Positions 9,847-19,529 of a stretch of DNA of 64,000 bases are shown in pieces. Under the pieces are notes generated by a model. That model did not search any database. It saw nothing but the letters and a program-made list of their open reading frames with translations, and was not told the DNA's origin. Position numbers and translations under genes: made by a program. The number at the start of each line of letters is the position of its first letter. Position 1 is the first letter of the stretch. The DNA is from Caldora sp965222765 (GTDB lineage Bacteria; Cyanobacteriota; Cyanobacteriia; Cyanobacteriales; Coleofasciculaceae). Location of the stretch: NCBI GenBank assembly GCA_965222765.1, contig CBDCVG010000044.1:1-64000 (forward strand), in the 5' to 3' direction.

Positions 9847-10648
9847 ATGTCAGAAGAAACCCTAGACAAAGAGCGACGTTTCCATAATACTTGGGCAGCT
9901 GCTATTGATGTAGAGGGTATTCGAGTGGCAGATTATTTTGAAGCTTGCACTGCTCCAGAAAATCGCTTCATCTTGCAACAGATGGGGGATATTACTGGCA
10001 AAAAGCTCTTGGATTTGGGTTGTGGTGCTGGAGAAAATAGCGTCTATTTTGCGACAAAAGGGGCTCATTGTGTTGCAGCTGACTACTCTCCGGGAATGGT
10101 GGAAGTAGCACTTAAGTTAGCAGCAGCGAATAGTGTGGCAATTGAAGGATGTACTGCCAATGCTATGGCATTAGATTTTCCTGATAACACCTTTGATTTA
10201 GTCTATGCTTCCAATTTACTGCACCATATTCCTGAACCCAAAATTGCTTTAGAGGAAATGCACCGAGTCCTTAAACCAGGAGGTAAAGCTTGTTTTTGGG
10301 ACCCTCTAAGGCACAATCCAGTGATTAATGTTTATCGGCGTCTGGCAACAGAGGTGCGTACAGAAGATGAAATGCCTTTGGATATTAATCTTGTCAATTA
10401 CATCAAATCTCTATTTTCCGAGACTGTTTACGATACTTTTTGGCTAGCAACTCTTTGGATTTTCTTGCGTTTTTATTTAATTGAGAAAGTTGATCCCTAA
10501 TCAGGAGCGATACTGGAAGAAAATTATTATTGAACAGGGAAGATTGAAAGGGGAATATCAACGTCTGGAGATGTTAGATCAAGTCTTGAAAAAGATACCT
10601 TTGATGAAGCGTTTTGCCTGGAATTTAGCAGTGATAGCAAGGAAGTAA
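9847..10648 (+). pseudogene. class I SAM-dependent methyltransferase, frameshifted near the C-terminus
   Basis: The first 217 codons show a Methyltransf_11 domain: GKKLLDLGCGAGENSVYFA (motif I, SAM binding), VAADYSPGMVEVALK, NTFDLVYASNLLHHIPEPK and MHRVLKPGGKACFWDPL. The frame stops at 10500 after LIEKVDP. In the next frame the homology continues without a gap (NQERYWKKIIIEQGRLKGEY ... FAWNLAVIARK) to a stop at 10646-10648. The break lies in TGATCCCTAATC, where one extra C in the CCC run would explain it, so a homopolymer base-call error is as likely as a real mutation. The substrate is unknown. The SAM domain is complete before the break, so a truncated but folded product is possible. Confidence 0.8.
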
Positions 10649-10729
10649 TGAGCGCCTAACGGCGAATTAAGAATGAAGAATTAAGAATGAAGAATTCATT
10701 GATGGAATCGCCGAAAAAGAAGTCAGAAA

Positions 10730-10841
10730 CTAGTGCAGCGCGGCAGAACTAACTGACCCAGTTTGAGATCGATAGAATCCTTACTCTCTAAGCATTCTTA
10801 ATTCTTAATTCTTAATTCTTAATTCTGCGCAGCAGTACTAG
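10730..10841 (-). mobile_element. MITE-like element, copy A (complete)
   Basis: 112 bp bounded by CTAG at both ends with imperfect terminal inverted repeats (CTAGTGCAGCGCGG at one end, the complement of CTAGTACTGCTGCGCAG at the other). Inside are the conserved AACTGACCCAGTTTGA and GATAGAATCCTTACTCT segments and an (ATTCTTA)n heptamer tract. ACTA flanks both sides and may be a target duplication. Copies B, C and D are at 24074, 28275 and 32143. It encodes no protein, so mobility would require a transposase in trans. Confidence 0.7.
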
Positions 10842-11021
10842 TCATATCAAGGGATTTAGCCCCAAATATAGGATTTTAGTTTCTGAAGAGCAACCCCACG
10901 GGCGGCGCACCGCCCGCTACGAAAATCAGAAACATTACCTCCACTATTAAACTCACCTTGGATCATATTGTTCCACAAGTTCCTGTTTCATTAATTCGCA
11001 TAATAATACACTTTTTAAAAT

Positions 11022-11101
11022 GTAGGTTGGGTGTAACGAAGTGAAACCCAACGGAATCGGCTCCATTGTTGGGTTACGCTATCGCTCCACCCAACCTACT
11101 T
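11022..11101. repeat. foldable repeat AGGTTGGGT...ACCCAACCT, copy 1
   Basis: TGTAGGTTGGGTG...AACCCAACGG then GTTGGGTTACG...CACCCAACCTAC, so the whole unit can fold. Related units occur at about 38930-39028 and 50033-50120. The sequence just beyond this unit (GTGTCGCGCCACTAC) also matches the sequence beyond the 50-kb copy (GTGTCATGCCAGTAG), so the repeat is longer than its palindrome. Confidence 0.6.
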
Positions 11102-11144
11102 ATTCGACTATTTTAGCTGTGTCGCGCCACTACGGCGATTAAAC

Positions 11145-11798
11145 CTAAGGACATTCTGTATCCCCAGAACCTGTTTGCGTTCCCCCAATGAGAGTCCTGA
11201 CCTTGACACATCGCTTTGTGGCTGCGATAACATTGTTAGCATCTTCGGGGATAGCTACTCCTACTATTAAGCCAGGTGATGGATCTGGACCGAGATCTGT
11301 ATCATCTGGCAGGGCACCTAGATAATTAAAAGTAATAGTTCTCACGTCGTTAGCGCCGATACGATTACTATTAGCTACGGCTTCATTATCACCACTCAAA
11401 TTGCTCAAGAGTGCTACTTGATTAGAACTGATATCTAGGTCACTTGTTAAGCTTTTCCAGGGAAGGTTATCTACGGGAATAGTGACACCGGGGGGATTTT
11501 GATAAGTGGCTACTTCTGACACACCACCGTTAGTCCTAAAGCTGACGCTGTAGTTGGTTTTTGTCTTTCTTGCTTGTCGCTGAGCATCTTGGAGCGAACT
11601 TAAAATGATATCGTTGACTTTATTAACCCGTTGCCTGTTAACAAATGCTAGCCAACTAGGAGCTGCGATCGTAGCTAAGACTCCGACAATGATTACTACT
11701 ACAAGTAACTCAATTAGGGTAAATCCTGAGTTGGATTGAGTTGATGAGTCCCTAGCAGGTTTCAGAGTTGATTTTTTAATTATAGTTAGGATATTCAT
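11145..11798 (-). CDS. hpsD: type IV pilin-like protein (GspH/FimT type), HpsD-like
   Basis: A 217-residue prepilin-like protein. The class III signal is clear: a basic/polar leader ending in G, then FTLIELLVVVIIVGVLATIA, with Glu at mature position 5 as needed for PilD processing and assembly. A GspH/FimT-like continuation (VNKVNDIILSSLQDAQRQAR) and a beta-rich Cys-containing tail (KRCVKVRT; GDTECP) follow. It is last in the minus-strand hps gene series, and by position it matches the minor pseudopilins HpsB-D thought to form a pseudopilus for hormogonium polysaccharide export. Calling it hpsD is based on order and size, not direct comparison. Heptamers of the TAATTACC type lie about 15 bp upstream of the ATG. 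Confidence 0.72.
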   Translation of the reverse strand: MNILTIIKKSTLKPARDSSTQSNSGFTLIELLVVVIIVGVLATIAAPSWLAFVNRQRVNKVNDIILSSLQDAQRQARKTKTNYSVSFRTNGGVSEVATYQNPPGVTIPVDNLPWKSLTSDLDISSNQVALLSNLSGDNEAVANSNRIGANDVRTITFNYLGALPDDTDLGPDPSPGLIVGVAIPEDANNVIAATKRCVKVRTLIGGTQTGSGDTECP

Positions 11799-11814
11799 GT
11801 GTTTGGGAATTGGT

Positions 11815-11965
11815 AATTAGTAATTGGTAATTGGTAATTGGGATTTTTTTTGTGCATCTAATGTGTCTTCCTATTTCCCCAATACTGCTCGAATAAACTC
11901 TATTCTCTCTCCCCATCTCCCCATCTCCTCATCTCCCCCAACTCCCCAACTCCCCAGCTCCCCAT
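11815..11965. repeat. STRR tracts: GGTAATT heptamer and CCCCATCT repeat
   Basis: Units of AATTGGT/AATTAGT (about 11815-11841), then CTCCCCATCTCCCCATCTCC with CTCCCCAACTCC variants (about 11908-11968), fill the gap between two pseudopilin genes. Confidence 0.6.
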
Positions 11966-11975
11966 CTCCCAATAA

Positions 11976-12927
11976 CTAGCGGGTAAATAGGGAACCACTA
12001 CCTTGAACTTGGATAGTGCCAGTGGGAAAGAGACTGGTAGCTAGATTAGCGTTGTAGTCAAAATTATTTTGTTCGAGGCGAGCTAAGGCGTTGCCTCTGA
12101 GGTAAACTCGGGCGTAACTGTCTCCGGAATTGACACAGGCGTAGAAGCTATCAATATTATTATTTGCTGGCACTCTGGTTTCACTACCTGTGCAATTGAT
12201 CTGGGCTGGTGGATTCACTCCATTAGGCGTTTCTTTGTCAATATAATCAAGTAGAACTAAGCTGCCAAAGTTTGCAGTATAGTCCCCTGCTGCTTTTGTC
12301 CAACCGTTCATCTTGGTTTCTAGATCTCCTGAACCACTCAAATCGAAGGGTGCAAAGCCAGCATCTGCTGCGACTAAAACAGCATTGTTTGCTGGGTTAA
12401 TTACTCCTCCACTAATTTCAAATCGGGCAAACGCGAGCTGCATTAGACCAAGTATTATCAGGATTATTACCTTCAACTAAATAGTAAGCTACTAGAGAGT
12501 AAACGTAGGCATCATCAAAGTCACCACCTACTGGGATAACATTTTCTTTAATCTCCCGTTTCCAAAAGGCTAACACTGGTTCGCAAGTATCTGCAGCACC
12601 GTCGTTACAACCAGCAGCTCCGTTACCTGGTGGTAATTGCCCTGCAATACCAGTCAAGCCAGCATCATCGTAGATGTAAACTGCTTGTTGTAGGTCTTGG
12701 GTGATATAATCGAGGGCAATTTTGATTTCTTGCTCAGAGTTGCTTTTAGCTTGTTCTCTGCGGTCTGTACTCAGTATATTGATCATGAAACCCAATAAGG
12801 GAGTGATGACGAGTACGGCAACAATCATGCCCACGAGCAGCTCAGTTATGGTGAAGCCGCTGTTACGGTTAGCTGCTTTGGAGGATTTGAGCTGATGAGT
12901 TAGCAAGAATCTTATTGGGTTGAGCAT
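11976..12927 (-). pseudogene. hpsC: PilW-like pseudopilin (HpsC-like), frameshifted
   Basis: The N-terminal frame starts at 12927 with a prepilin signal (NRNSGFTITELLVGMIVAVL, Glu5 present), followed by REQAKSNSEQEIKIALDYITQDLQQAVYIY, which is typical of PilW-type minor pilins. It ends abnormally at 12418 (NAARVCPI). The expected continuation ARFEISGGVINPANN is in the adjacent frame and reads on to the stop at 11976. The indel lies at about 12421-12440. Joined, the protein is about 317 residues. By order (hpsA, hpsB, then this gene) it is the HpsC equivalent. If the indel is real the organism lacks one hps pseudopilin, which would be expected to impair hormogonium polysaccharide export; if not, the gene is normal. 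Confidence 0.75.
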
Positions 12928-13274
12928 GATGCAATTTCTCTCTCAGTTGACGGATACTTAGGGTGATTTCCAAGAAAAAATGTACCTAGGGCTTGGGAGA
13001 ATAAGTCGTAATTTTCGGGTTTGAATAGGTGGTAGGTGGTAGGTGGCAGGTGGTAGGTAAGGTATTAGGTATTAGGTGTTAGGGAATTTTCCACGAAAGT
13101 GCAAGGTTTTTGAGCCCATCAATACAATTTCCTTGCACGCTTGCTAGGCAGAAAATGATTGAAAGCAAAGTATGGCATAGCTTCCACACTTTTTCAGCAA
13201 GCCCTACCTATCGTAGGGTGTGTTAGCGAAGCGTAACGCACCGCATCGCGGGTACAATCATTATCAAAAATCGT
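12928..13274. other. 347-bp gap between hpsB and hpsC with repeats
   Basis: Contains a GGTGGTAGGTGGTAGGT tandem tract plus GGTATTAGGTGTTAGG heptamers (about 13028-13084) and a GTAGGGTGTGTTAGCGAAGC repeat (about 13213-13245) that is found inverted at about 20750-20781. No gene or obvious terminator is seen. The gap breaks what would otherwise be a tight hpsA-hpsB-hpsC operon. Confidence 0.5.
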
Positions 13275-13967
13275 CTAATTGCAAGTGGAATTAGTATTAG
13301 TAGTATCTCTCAGGCGAGCGCACCACTCGCTCAAAGAACCAGCATTGACTCCACTAGGGGCAATATCTGTAGTCATTTCTACCAGTGGTGCTTGAATATT
13401 ACCCAAGGTTCCGGTGAAGGCTGATTGTGTACCACCGGAGACATTGGTTTCCAGATTACCACCAGCAAAAGCCTGGGCTCTGTAAATCCTTACCCCAAGG
13501 CGGTAACCTTCACTAGCAGTCGTCCGGGTAGCTGTGCGGAAACCTTGGATTACTAAGTCAAGGGGACTACCGGCGTTACAACCTGCAGTTTCATCAAGAT
13601 CAAAGCAGTAAAAGCCTGAGTCAACAGTCCAATCTACTGTTGCGGGTAAATTTGCTGCTACAGGAGCAGGAGCATCTTGAATAAAAGTTGCACTACCCGT
13701 ATTAGTAGTGGGATCAGGAGCATCACCGATTTCTACTGCTGGTGCTGGTATGGCGCCAACCCTAACGCCATCCATGTAGGTTCTGGCGGCCTCAGTTGCC
13801 CGTTCTATCCGCCGGGCATTAACCCTTGATGCTACGGAAAGGAAGATCACTGGAGCCACCCCTGCTAGCAAGATTGCTAATACTAGAATCGCTATCAGGG
13901 ATTCAATGATAGTGAATCCTCTCTGGGTTGATTTAGGAGATTTGTAGGTTTGTTTGCAGGTAATCAT
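13275..13967 (-). CDS. hpsB: pseudopilin HpsB (hormogonium polysaccharide secretion)
   Basis: A 230-residue prepilin-like protein with the leader TQRG followed by FTIIESLIAILVLAILLAGV (Glu5 at mature position 5), then a PilV-like helical neck (ASRVNARRIERATEAARTYM) and a beta-rich domain ending in CARLRDTTNTNSTCN. Its ATG overlaps the hpsA stop codon in an ATGA arrangement, which points to translational coupling and a shared mRNA. In Nostoc punctiforme the hpsA-D genes are needed for hormogonium motility and polysaccharide release, and HpsB is one of three pseudopilins. The assignment follows from its placement right after hpsA. Confidence 0.8.
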   Translation of the reverse strand: MITCKQTYKSPKSTQRGFTIIESLIAILVLAILLAGVAPVIFLSVASRVNARRIERATEAARTYMDGVRVGAIPAPAVEIGDAPDPTTNTGSATFIQDAPAPVAANLPATVDWTVDSGFYCFDLDETAGCNAGSPLDLVIQGFRTATRTTASEGYRLGVRIYRAQAFAGGNLETNVSGGTQSAFTGTLGNIQAPLVEMTTDIAPSGVNAGSLSEWCARLRDTTNTNSTCN

Positions 13968-16900
13968 GGGGTTGGAGGTGGAGGACAGTTGCCGGGTCGA
14001 GATTCAGGAGAAACGGCATTACCAGTAGCAGTGCTGGTTGCTGTATCAAAAGTTTGAGCACACAACAGAGTCTGTATCCAATCGTCATTCCGACTCACTT
14101 CCCGGTAGAATTCATTGGGCTCTCCAGCAGATGGTGTGGTGATCAATGAGGAGAACAAGTCAGGTAACTGAGATAATAGTCCTACATCAAAACCCCAAGC
14201 CCGGTTAGGTGCAGAGTAGAAAGGAGAAGCATCCGTTGATGTCGTACCGGTGTATTGTTGTGGGTAGTCTCCAAAGAGGGGGTCTTTATTTGGGTTGTTC
14301 TCAGGAACAGCATTAGTTCCTAGAACATGGAGAAATGGACCTGTAGCAAAAGCTCTACGCCTGAACTGAATAAAGGAACCAGCGATGTTAGTAGTCCATT
14401 TACCCCCTCCTGGGTTTGTTTCCCAGTTTTCTAAGAAGTTCGGCATATTAGGCATACCACCGTTTTGTTCAACTGGTAAAGGACGAGCAGGATTATCCCC
14501 TGTAGCCATTATGAGGTTAAATGTTGTATCAGCTGCTGGGTTTTGCATCCAGGTTGCGTCCTGACCAGAACCAACAACAATATCTTCTACATCCCTTTGA
14601 GGATCTCTTTCGGGTGCGTGCATTTGGAGCACTGGAACCAAAAGCGGCTGTTGGGTAGTTCCTGCTGATAATGCTGCCGGATATAATGGATTCCTGAGAT
14701 CTCCATTTTGGTAGTACAGTGCTCCATCTCCATAGCGATAATCACCGTTTGGCGGATTATTCCTGTCATCAGTTGTCCTAAACCACAGAGCATTAGCTAC
14801 TTTGCGAGGAAGACGAAATGGATTAGCATTATATGGATAAACTGTTACCTCTCCATCCGCATTAATTCCTAAAGGTCTTGGTCTGGTTCCATCTAGTATC
14901 AACTGGTTCTTATTTGCTGGAGTCAGATCCCTTTCAAAAGCAATACGACGGGGATAGTGCTGCTCAATTTCTACCTCTTCTGGATCTACAGAACCATTGC
15001 CGTCTATATCGTATCCTGGGGCAGGTTGCGCTGTTGTTCCTGCCAAAAGACGCACGTCATCAATGTCTTCTCCTATTAAAGCAGATGCTTTCTGCTCAAA
15101 ATCTCCGGCTGCAACGGCTAAACCATCACCGTCTGGATCATAGCCAGTCACCCAATCATCAGCCAAACACTTGGAAACCAGAGGTTTCCGGCAGATTTCC
15201 ATCACATATTCGGGTAAAGTTCCTGTAGCAAAAGCACGTCGTTGGATCGGAGTGACTAAGTTGTTGACATAGGAGCTCCCTTGAGTATCCGCAGCAACTG
15301 CATCAAAATCCCGAGGAAAAGCAGTAGTGTTATCAAACCATTCACTACTGCTGAGATAGTTGTTGTCAAAGAAACCGTTTAAGCGACGGGCAGCTGTTAT
15401 TGTGACCTGTGTCTCAGGAATATCGGTGGTATTCAATAAACCATCACCATCAAAATCAATGCCATATCTATTTTCAGGAAATGTCTGACCTACTAAAATT
15501 TCGTCGTCCCCATTTTCGTCATACCCCATTGCGAGGTTATTGGTCAGATTATCTACATTCTTCCTCAGGTCATAATCTCCCTCATTGCGGAAGCCGAACC
15601 GGAAATTGTCAGAAAGTAGAGTTACTGCATCAGAAATTACTGTCGCTGAGCGCCACAAGTCACCAGGATCACAATCGAGTCCAGGTGTACCATCGCGGCA
15701 GGCAAAATCAGTATCTCGCTCATTTTCTGTACGATCGTAGAATTCAGCAGCAGTCCAGTTTCTACCTGCTAATGTATCTGTAAACTCTTCAAGTAAGTTT
15801 CCAGCAGTATCCTGATGCAAGTTAAAACCAAAGGTTCCAGCTGCGAGGGGATTCTCAGCCGCTTTGATATAAGCGGGTAGGTTAGTGGCTAAAATCAAAC
15901 CCCTTTCTTCCTGCTTGTACTGGTTGAGGTTATCCTTACGAGCAAGGATCGCACCGTTAGTAAGCATAATCCCGCTAGGACGGCGATTTGGGTCAACGAC
16001 AAAGTCCACAGGACTATTGAGCTTCTGATTGGCTTTCCTGGTATCTGCTTCAGCTTGATCAATAGGTGCAGCAGTGGGAGCTGGATTAGCACCAGGGGCA
16101 CTTAAATCAAGTATGGCATCGTCACGAGTAGCGTAGATAATGCCACTATCTGGTAAGAGATGCTCTGGTGCAGGGACAGTAGTTAATGTTCCTGCATATG
16201 CTGTTGTTCGCAGCTGATCTATATCCAGCACCGTCGCCCGGATTTCCAAAGGCTGGCGTTCAGCAAGGCTCAAGTCATAGTCTGAGGTGATAGTATTAGG
16301 AGCATTGGTAGCAGGGTCATATAGGGGTTCACTCTCAATTGCCTTGACTTGGCGAGCATCTAGGAAAGCAGTTTCATAGATCGCTCCGTGGGGTATGACG
16401 GTATTATTGGGAGCTAAACTACCATCAGCAATTTCTAGAGCACAAATTGTAGAATCAATGGCAGCTTCATCAGCCCGATTACGGTCTCCTGGAGCTTTTA
16501 CGAGAGCTTTACGCAAAGACTCATTGACAAAGCGTCCATTGGGGAAGATGAGGTTAGCTTGATAGTTGAGTTTTGCTGCCAATGTAGCAGTAACAGTAGG
16601 AGCAACTGGCACTGGAGCATCAAAAATCCCATTAGTTGTTGGTGTAACCGAGAGTATAGAACTAGAAAGAGTGGTAGAAGCTGGATAGCTGATGCCATTA
16701 TTAGAAAGACCATTACCAGTAGGAGTAACAGCCACACCTGGTGGTTGCCAGGGTGAAGCAGTTCCGTCTTGCAGTGTAGCTCGGTTTTCAGCTGTCTGAC
16801 TATTGCTGGGGTCATAATAGCTACTAACACAGGCGATGGGATCGGTATTACCAGAACGATAGTGATAAACTGCTGTTGCCCGCATTAATAGGTCTCCTCT

Positions 16901-19018
16901 CCTGTCAGTTGCAGGCGAAGGAAAACGATTAGGAGTCCCAACATCATCATAGTCTTCCCACATGGGCATTGAGTCAGGGAAGACTACTGTAAACCCTTCT
17001 AATGGTGCTGTTCTAGGGTCATCCTGTAAACTTTCATCTTCAAAAGTTGACAAATCGTCCCTAACATCAAATATCGGATTTGCAGAGGTAAGAACAGCTC
17101 CAGGTCCAGTAGTAGGAGTTTGTTCTGTTACCTGCCTTGCACCAGTATCAGGATCGCTCAAAAATGAAGTATTGTTTAGTGATGGTGGTGGAGTTGCGGG
17201 AGGAGGAATTGATGGATCATAAATACCAGCTCCAGTAATAACCCGCAAACCTCCTATCCCATCCAGAGGTTGAGTTGGTGCTTCTGCTGCCGATCGCTCC
17301 CAAAAGCCACCCCGACTGGTGTCACCGATATCATCTAAAGGTATCACCTGAGTCATACGGGTACGGGGTTCAGTGGAACCATTCCAGGTAACCGTATTTG
17401 GAGCATCACTACCTGCAACAAATTGGGGCTGTTGATCGTAGAAATTGACAAATTTGGCTAAATCCGGCTCCCACCACTCCGCTGGTAGTCCATTACCCAC
17501 AGTCATGCGATCGCCGAGTTCCAATTCATTACCCTCTAAGTCTGCAGGATTAGTTGCTGGTGGCTGTTGTTGACGAAGAGTGAGACCATTGTTAGAAGCT
17601 CCAGTAGCAGGATTGGCAGGATAAATCCACTCGTCCTTCGGCCGCATGTTATTTGTACCATCATCTTGAGTTGTAGCAGTAACATCATCTGCTTCAACAA
17701 AAGGAACACGGCGAGTACGCTGTATGAAATAATCTTCTAGAGCTTCTTCCTCGGTAATATCAGTGTTGGGGTCATTAACTACAGCTGTGACTTCTGGTGG
17801 AACATTTCCAGCTGAGGCAGCTACTAAAAGACTAATGCGCTGAGCATAGGCTTGGTCATCGTACATACCTTCTCGGGCATTATTGGTAATAGAAGCATTA
17901 GCATCCGCAAATTGGGCATTAATCGTAGGTACTGCTCCCTCTTGGAATAAATCAATATTGATGGCGTTTCTCTTAGTGCCATCATCTTTGAGAGCAATCA
18001 TCACATTACCACCAACGGTAATATCACCGTTGTCTTCGCTGTAGAAACAGGAGCCAGTTCCACTAACTTGTAATAAACGTACTTCGTTGCCTCCTTGACC
18101 AATGATCAGATTACCACCAGTCATAATCCGACCATTGAGCTTAATTCCAGCACCAGGATCGATGAACAAATCATCTTGATAGACAACCGCATTATTAGTG
18201 AGGGGAATTCTTGCTTGGTCTTGCTGGTATTCTAAGGCAGCAAAGCCATTAGTCCCTTGGAATACTTCTTCATTATTAGCAGTATCAGGCTGGGTAATCG
18301 GCACTGTTGCAGCAAAGACAAAGAAGGCTCTCCTGAGATTGCCATCAGAAGTTTTATACCAACCGGAAGAACCTACTAAACCAGCAGAAGTTCCTATACC
18401 ACAAGCTTGTGAGCCTTCTGCCTCATCCATTGGCTCACTTCTGGCTTGTAGGGTAGATCTAGCATCATTTGCCCCTGGACTGGCAAAGTAGATGCCATAA
18501 AGACTGTAACTATCATACAGACCGTTATTATCCGTATCTATGGGAAATCTCCAAGCTGTTTCTATGGTTTCTGTACCATCAGTCAGCTGTAGCGGTGTTT
18601 CATCCCCCAAGGTATAAGCCGTAAGACTACTTGTGATCGATGTTGACAGAGCTGAATCTGTTGGGGTTCCTCTTGGTAGGGTTGGATCACCCAACAAAGC
18701 CCTGATTTTTGCCTGAGCTCTTTCAACAGCTGGACTGGTTGCTGCCATGACTCTCTCATTGATCCTGACATTACCAGCATTTTTCGACCGGTCAAAGGAG
18801 CGGATCATAATGGCAGTAGTCAGCAAAATCACTACTAGCGTTACCATCACCACTGTCGGCAAGACAAATCCTGCTCGCTGCAACTGCCTTTTTCGACCAA
18901 TGACCATCAAACTACGCAAAAGCCAATTCATCAAGCTTTTGGTGATAGTTCTAGCTAACTTCACAATCTGTTTAAAGAGCCGGTAGATGACTTTTTGAAG
19001 CTTTTTACTGATTGACAT
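13964..19018 (-). CDS. hpsA: HpsA, giant hormogonium polysaccharide biosynthesis/secretion protein
   Basis: A 1684-residue protein. A basic N-terminus leads into a single prepilin/PilX-like helix at about residues 51-70 (GFVLPTVVMVTLVVILLTTA, then IMIRSFDRSKNA); the remainder is a large exported domain, rich in Asp/Asn/Pro. HpsA is the hallmark of the hps locus, required for hormogonium polysaccharide export in Nostoc punctiforme; its molecular role is not settled. Several DxDGDG-type loops resemble calcium-binding sites: DTDNNGLYDS near residue 159, DENGDDE near 1163, DFDGDGLLNTTD near 1186, DPDGDGL near 1291 and DIDGNGSVDPEE near 1336. The start is preceded by AACAACC-type heptamers ending about 6 bp from the ATG. 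The reading frame is intact over 5 kb, unlike its neighbour hpsC. Confidence 0.88.
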   Translation of the reverse strand: MSISKKLQKVIYRLFKQIVKLARTITKSLMNWLLRSLMVIGRKRQLQRAGFVLPTVVMVTLVVILLTTAIMIRSFDRSKNAGNVRINERVMAATSPAVERAQAKIRALLGDPTLPRGTPTDSALSTSITSSLTAYTLGDETPLQLTDGTETIETAWRFPIDTDNNGLYDSYSLYGIYFASPGANDARSTLQARSEPMDEAEGSQACGIGTSAGLVGSSGWYKTSDGNLRRAFFVFAATVPITQPDTANNEEVFQGTNGFAALEYQQDQARIPLTNNAVVYQDDLFIDPGAGIKLNGRIMTGGNLIIGQGGNEVRLLQVSGTGSCFYSEDNGDITVGGNVMIALKDDGTKRNAINIDLFQEGAVPTINAQFADANASITNNAREGMYDDQAYAQRISLLVAASAGNVPPEVTAVVNDPNTDITEEEALEDYFIQRTRRVPFVEADDVTATTQDDGTNNMRPKDEWIYPANPATGASNNGLTLRQQQPPATNPADLEGNELELGDRMTVGNGLPAEWWEPDLAKFVNFYDQQPQFVAGSDAPNTVTWNGSTEPRTRMTQVIPLDDIGDTSRGGFWERSAAEAPTQPLDGIGGLRVITGAGIYDPSIPPPATPPPSLNNTSFLSDPDTGARQVTEQTPTTGPGAVLTSANPIFDVRDDLSTFEDESLQDDPRTAPLEGFTVVFPDSMPMWEDYDDVGTPNRFPSPATDRRGDLLMRATAVYHYRSGNTDPIACVSSYYDPSNSQTAENRATLQDGTASPWQPPGVAVTPTGNGLSNNGISYPASTTLSSSILSVTPTTNGIFDAPVPVAPTVTATLAAKLNYQANLIFPNGRFVNESLRKALVKAPGDRNRADEAAIDSTICALEIADGSLAPNNTVIPHGAIYETAFLDARQVKAIESEPLYDPATNAPNTITSDYDLSLAERQPLEIRATVLDIDQLRTTAYAGTLTTVPAPEHLLPDSGIIYATRDDAILDLSAPGANPAPTAAPIDQAEADTRKANQKLNSPVDFVVDPNRRPSGIMLTNGAILARKDNLNQYKQEERGLILATNLPAYIKAAENPLAAGTFGFNLHQDTAGNLLEEFTDTLAGRNWTAAEFYDRTENERDTDFACRDGTPGLDCDPGDLWRSATVISDAVTLLSDNFRFGFRNEGDYDLRKNVDNLTNNLAMGYDENGDDEILVGQTFPENRYGIDFDGDGLLNTTDIPETQVTITAARRLNGFFDNNYLSSSEWFDNTTAFPRDFDAVAADTQGSSYVNNLVTPIQRRAFATGTLPEYVMEICRKPLVSKCLADDWVTGYDPDGDGLAVAAGDFEQKASALIGEDIDDVRLLAGTTAQPAPGYDIDGNGSVDPEEVEIEQHYPRRIAFERDLTPANKNQLILDGTRPRPLGINADGEVTVYPYNANPFRLPRKVANALWFRTTDDRNNPPNGDYRYGDGALYYQNGDLRNPLYPAALSAGTTQQPLLVPVLQMHAPERDPQRDVEDIVVGSGQDATWMQNPAADTTFNLIMATGDNPARPLPVEQNGGMPNMPNFLENWETNPGGGKWTTNIAGSFIQFRRRAFATGPFLHVLGTNAVPENNPNKDPLFGDYPQQYTGTTSTDASPFYSAPNRAWGFDVGLLSQLPDLFSSLITTPSAGEPNEFYREVSRNDDWIQTLLCAQTFDTATSTATGNAVSPESRPGNCPPPPTP

Positions 19019-19529
19019 GGTAGTTTGGTTGTTGGTTGTTTGTTATTAGTTGTTGGTTATTGGATTAATTGAAAACAACTTACCTTGTGCAACTGTATCG
19101 GTAATTTAATATTGGTCACTCTTAACAGGTAAAGATTTTTTTAATTGATTGTGATACAGCTCACTGTGTCTAATCAAAATGCGATCGCAGCTAAATACTA
19201 GTCTTTTAAAGAACATAAGAACATTTAACTCGAATGGCATTGGTGTAGTATTAGTTAGTAATTCCATTAAAAGTACTTGGAGATAGCTATAAAGCTACAG
19301 CTATTTCCCTGACCTTAAGGCTACTACAAACTTTTAAACCAGTGCTATTCAAGTTAATAACAAGTTTGGTATTCGAGCTGATACTACTATCTTACCCATC
19401 TGCTTTAGGAAAGCGATCACCCCTGGAAACTTTTTGAGGAAGGAATGAAAAAGCTGATGTAGCAAGCATCTTAGCGGTTGAAGTCCCTATTCAGTCGTCT
19501 AAAGACGACTTGAGCTATGAGCTAAGAGT
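19019..19529. other. 511-bp gap between the glycosyltransferase array and hpsA
   Basis: Adjacent to the hpsA start is a heptamer tract (sense strand AACAACC/AATAACC, about 19022-19063). Near the glycosyltransferase end lies a palindrome AAGTCGTCTTTAGACGACT at about 19493-19511 (minus-strand reading), immediately 3' of that gene's stop on the minus strand; it could end or attenuate transcription but has no T run. The middle has no recognisable gene. Confidence 0.5.

Larger units (their letters stand above)
10649..11144. other. 496-bp intergenic region made mostly of nested repeats
   Basis: No gene. Left to right it holds a GAATTAAGAAT heptamer tract (about 10663-10697), a complete 112-bp MITE-like element (10730-10841), a GGGCGG-CGCA-CCGCCC hairpin (about 10899-10914), and the foldable AGGTTGGGT...ACCCAACCT repeat (about 11022-11100). 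The flanks of the MITE resemble sequence at 20628-20660, where no element is present. Confidence 0.7.

Noticed and set aside
14878..18986. Several open frames antisense to or overlapping hpsA
   Set aside because: All are shadows of the intact 1684-codon frame, with no recognisable domains.
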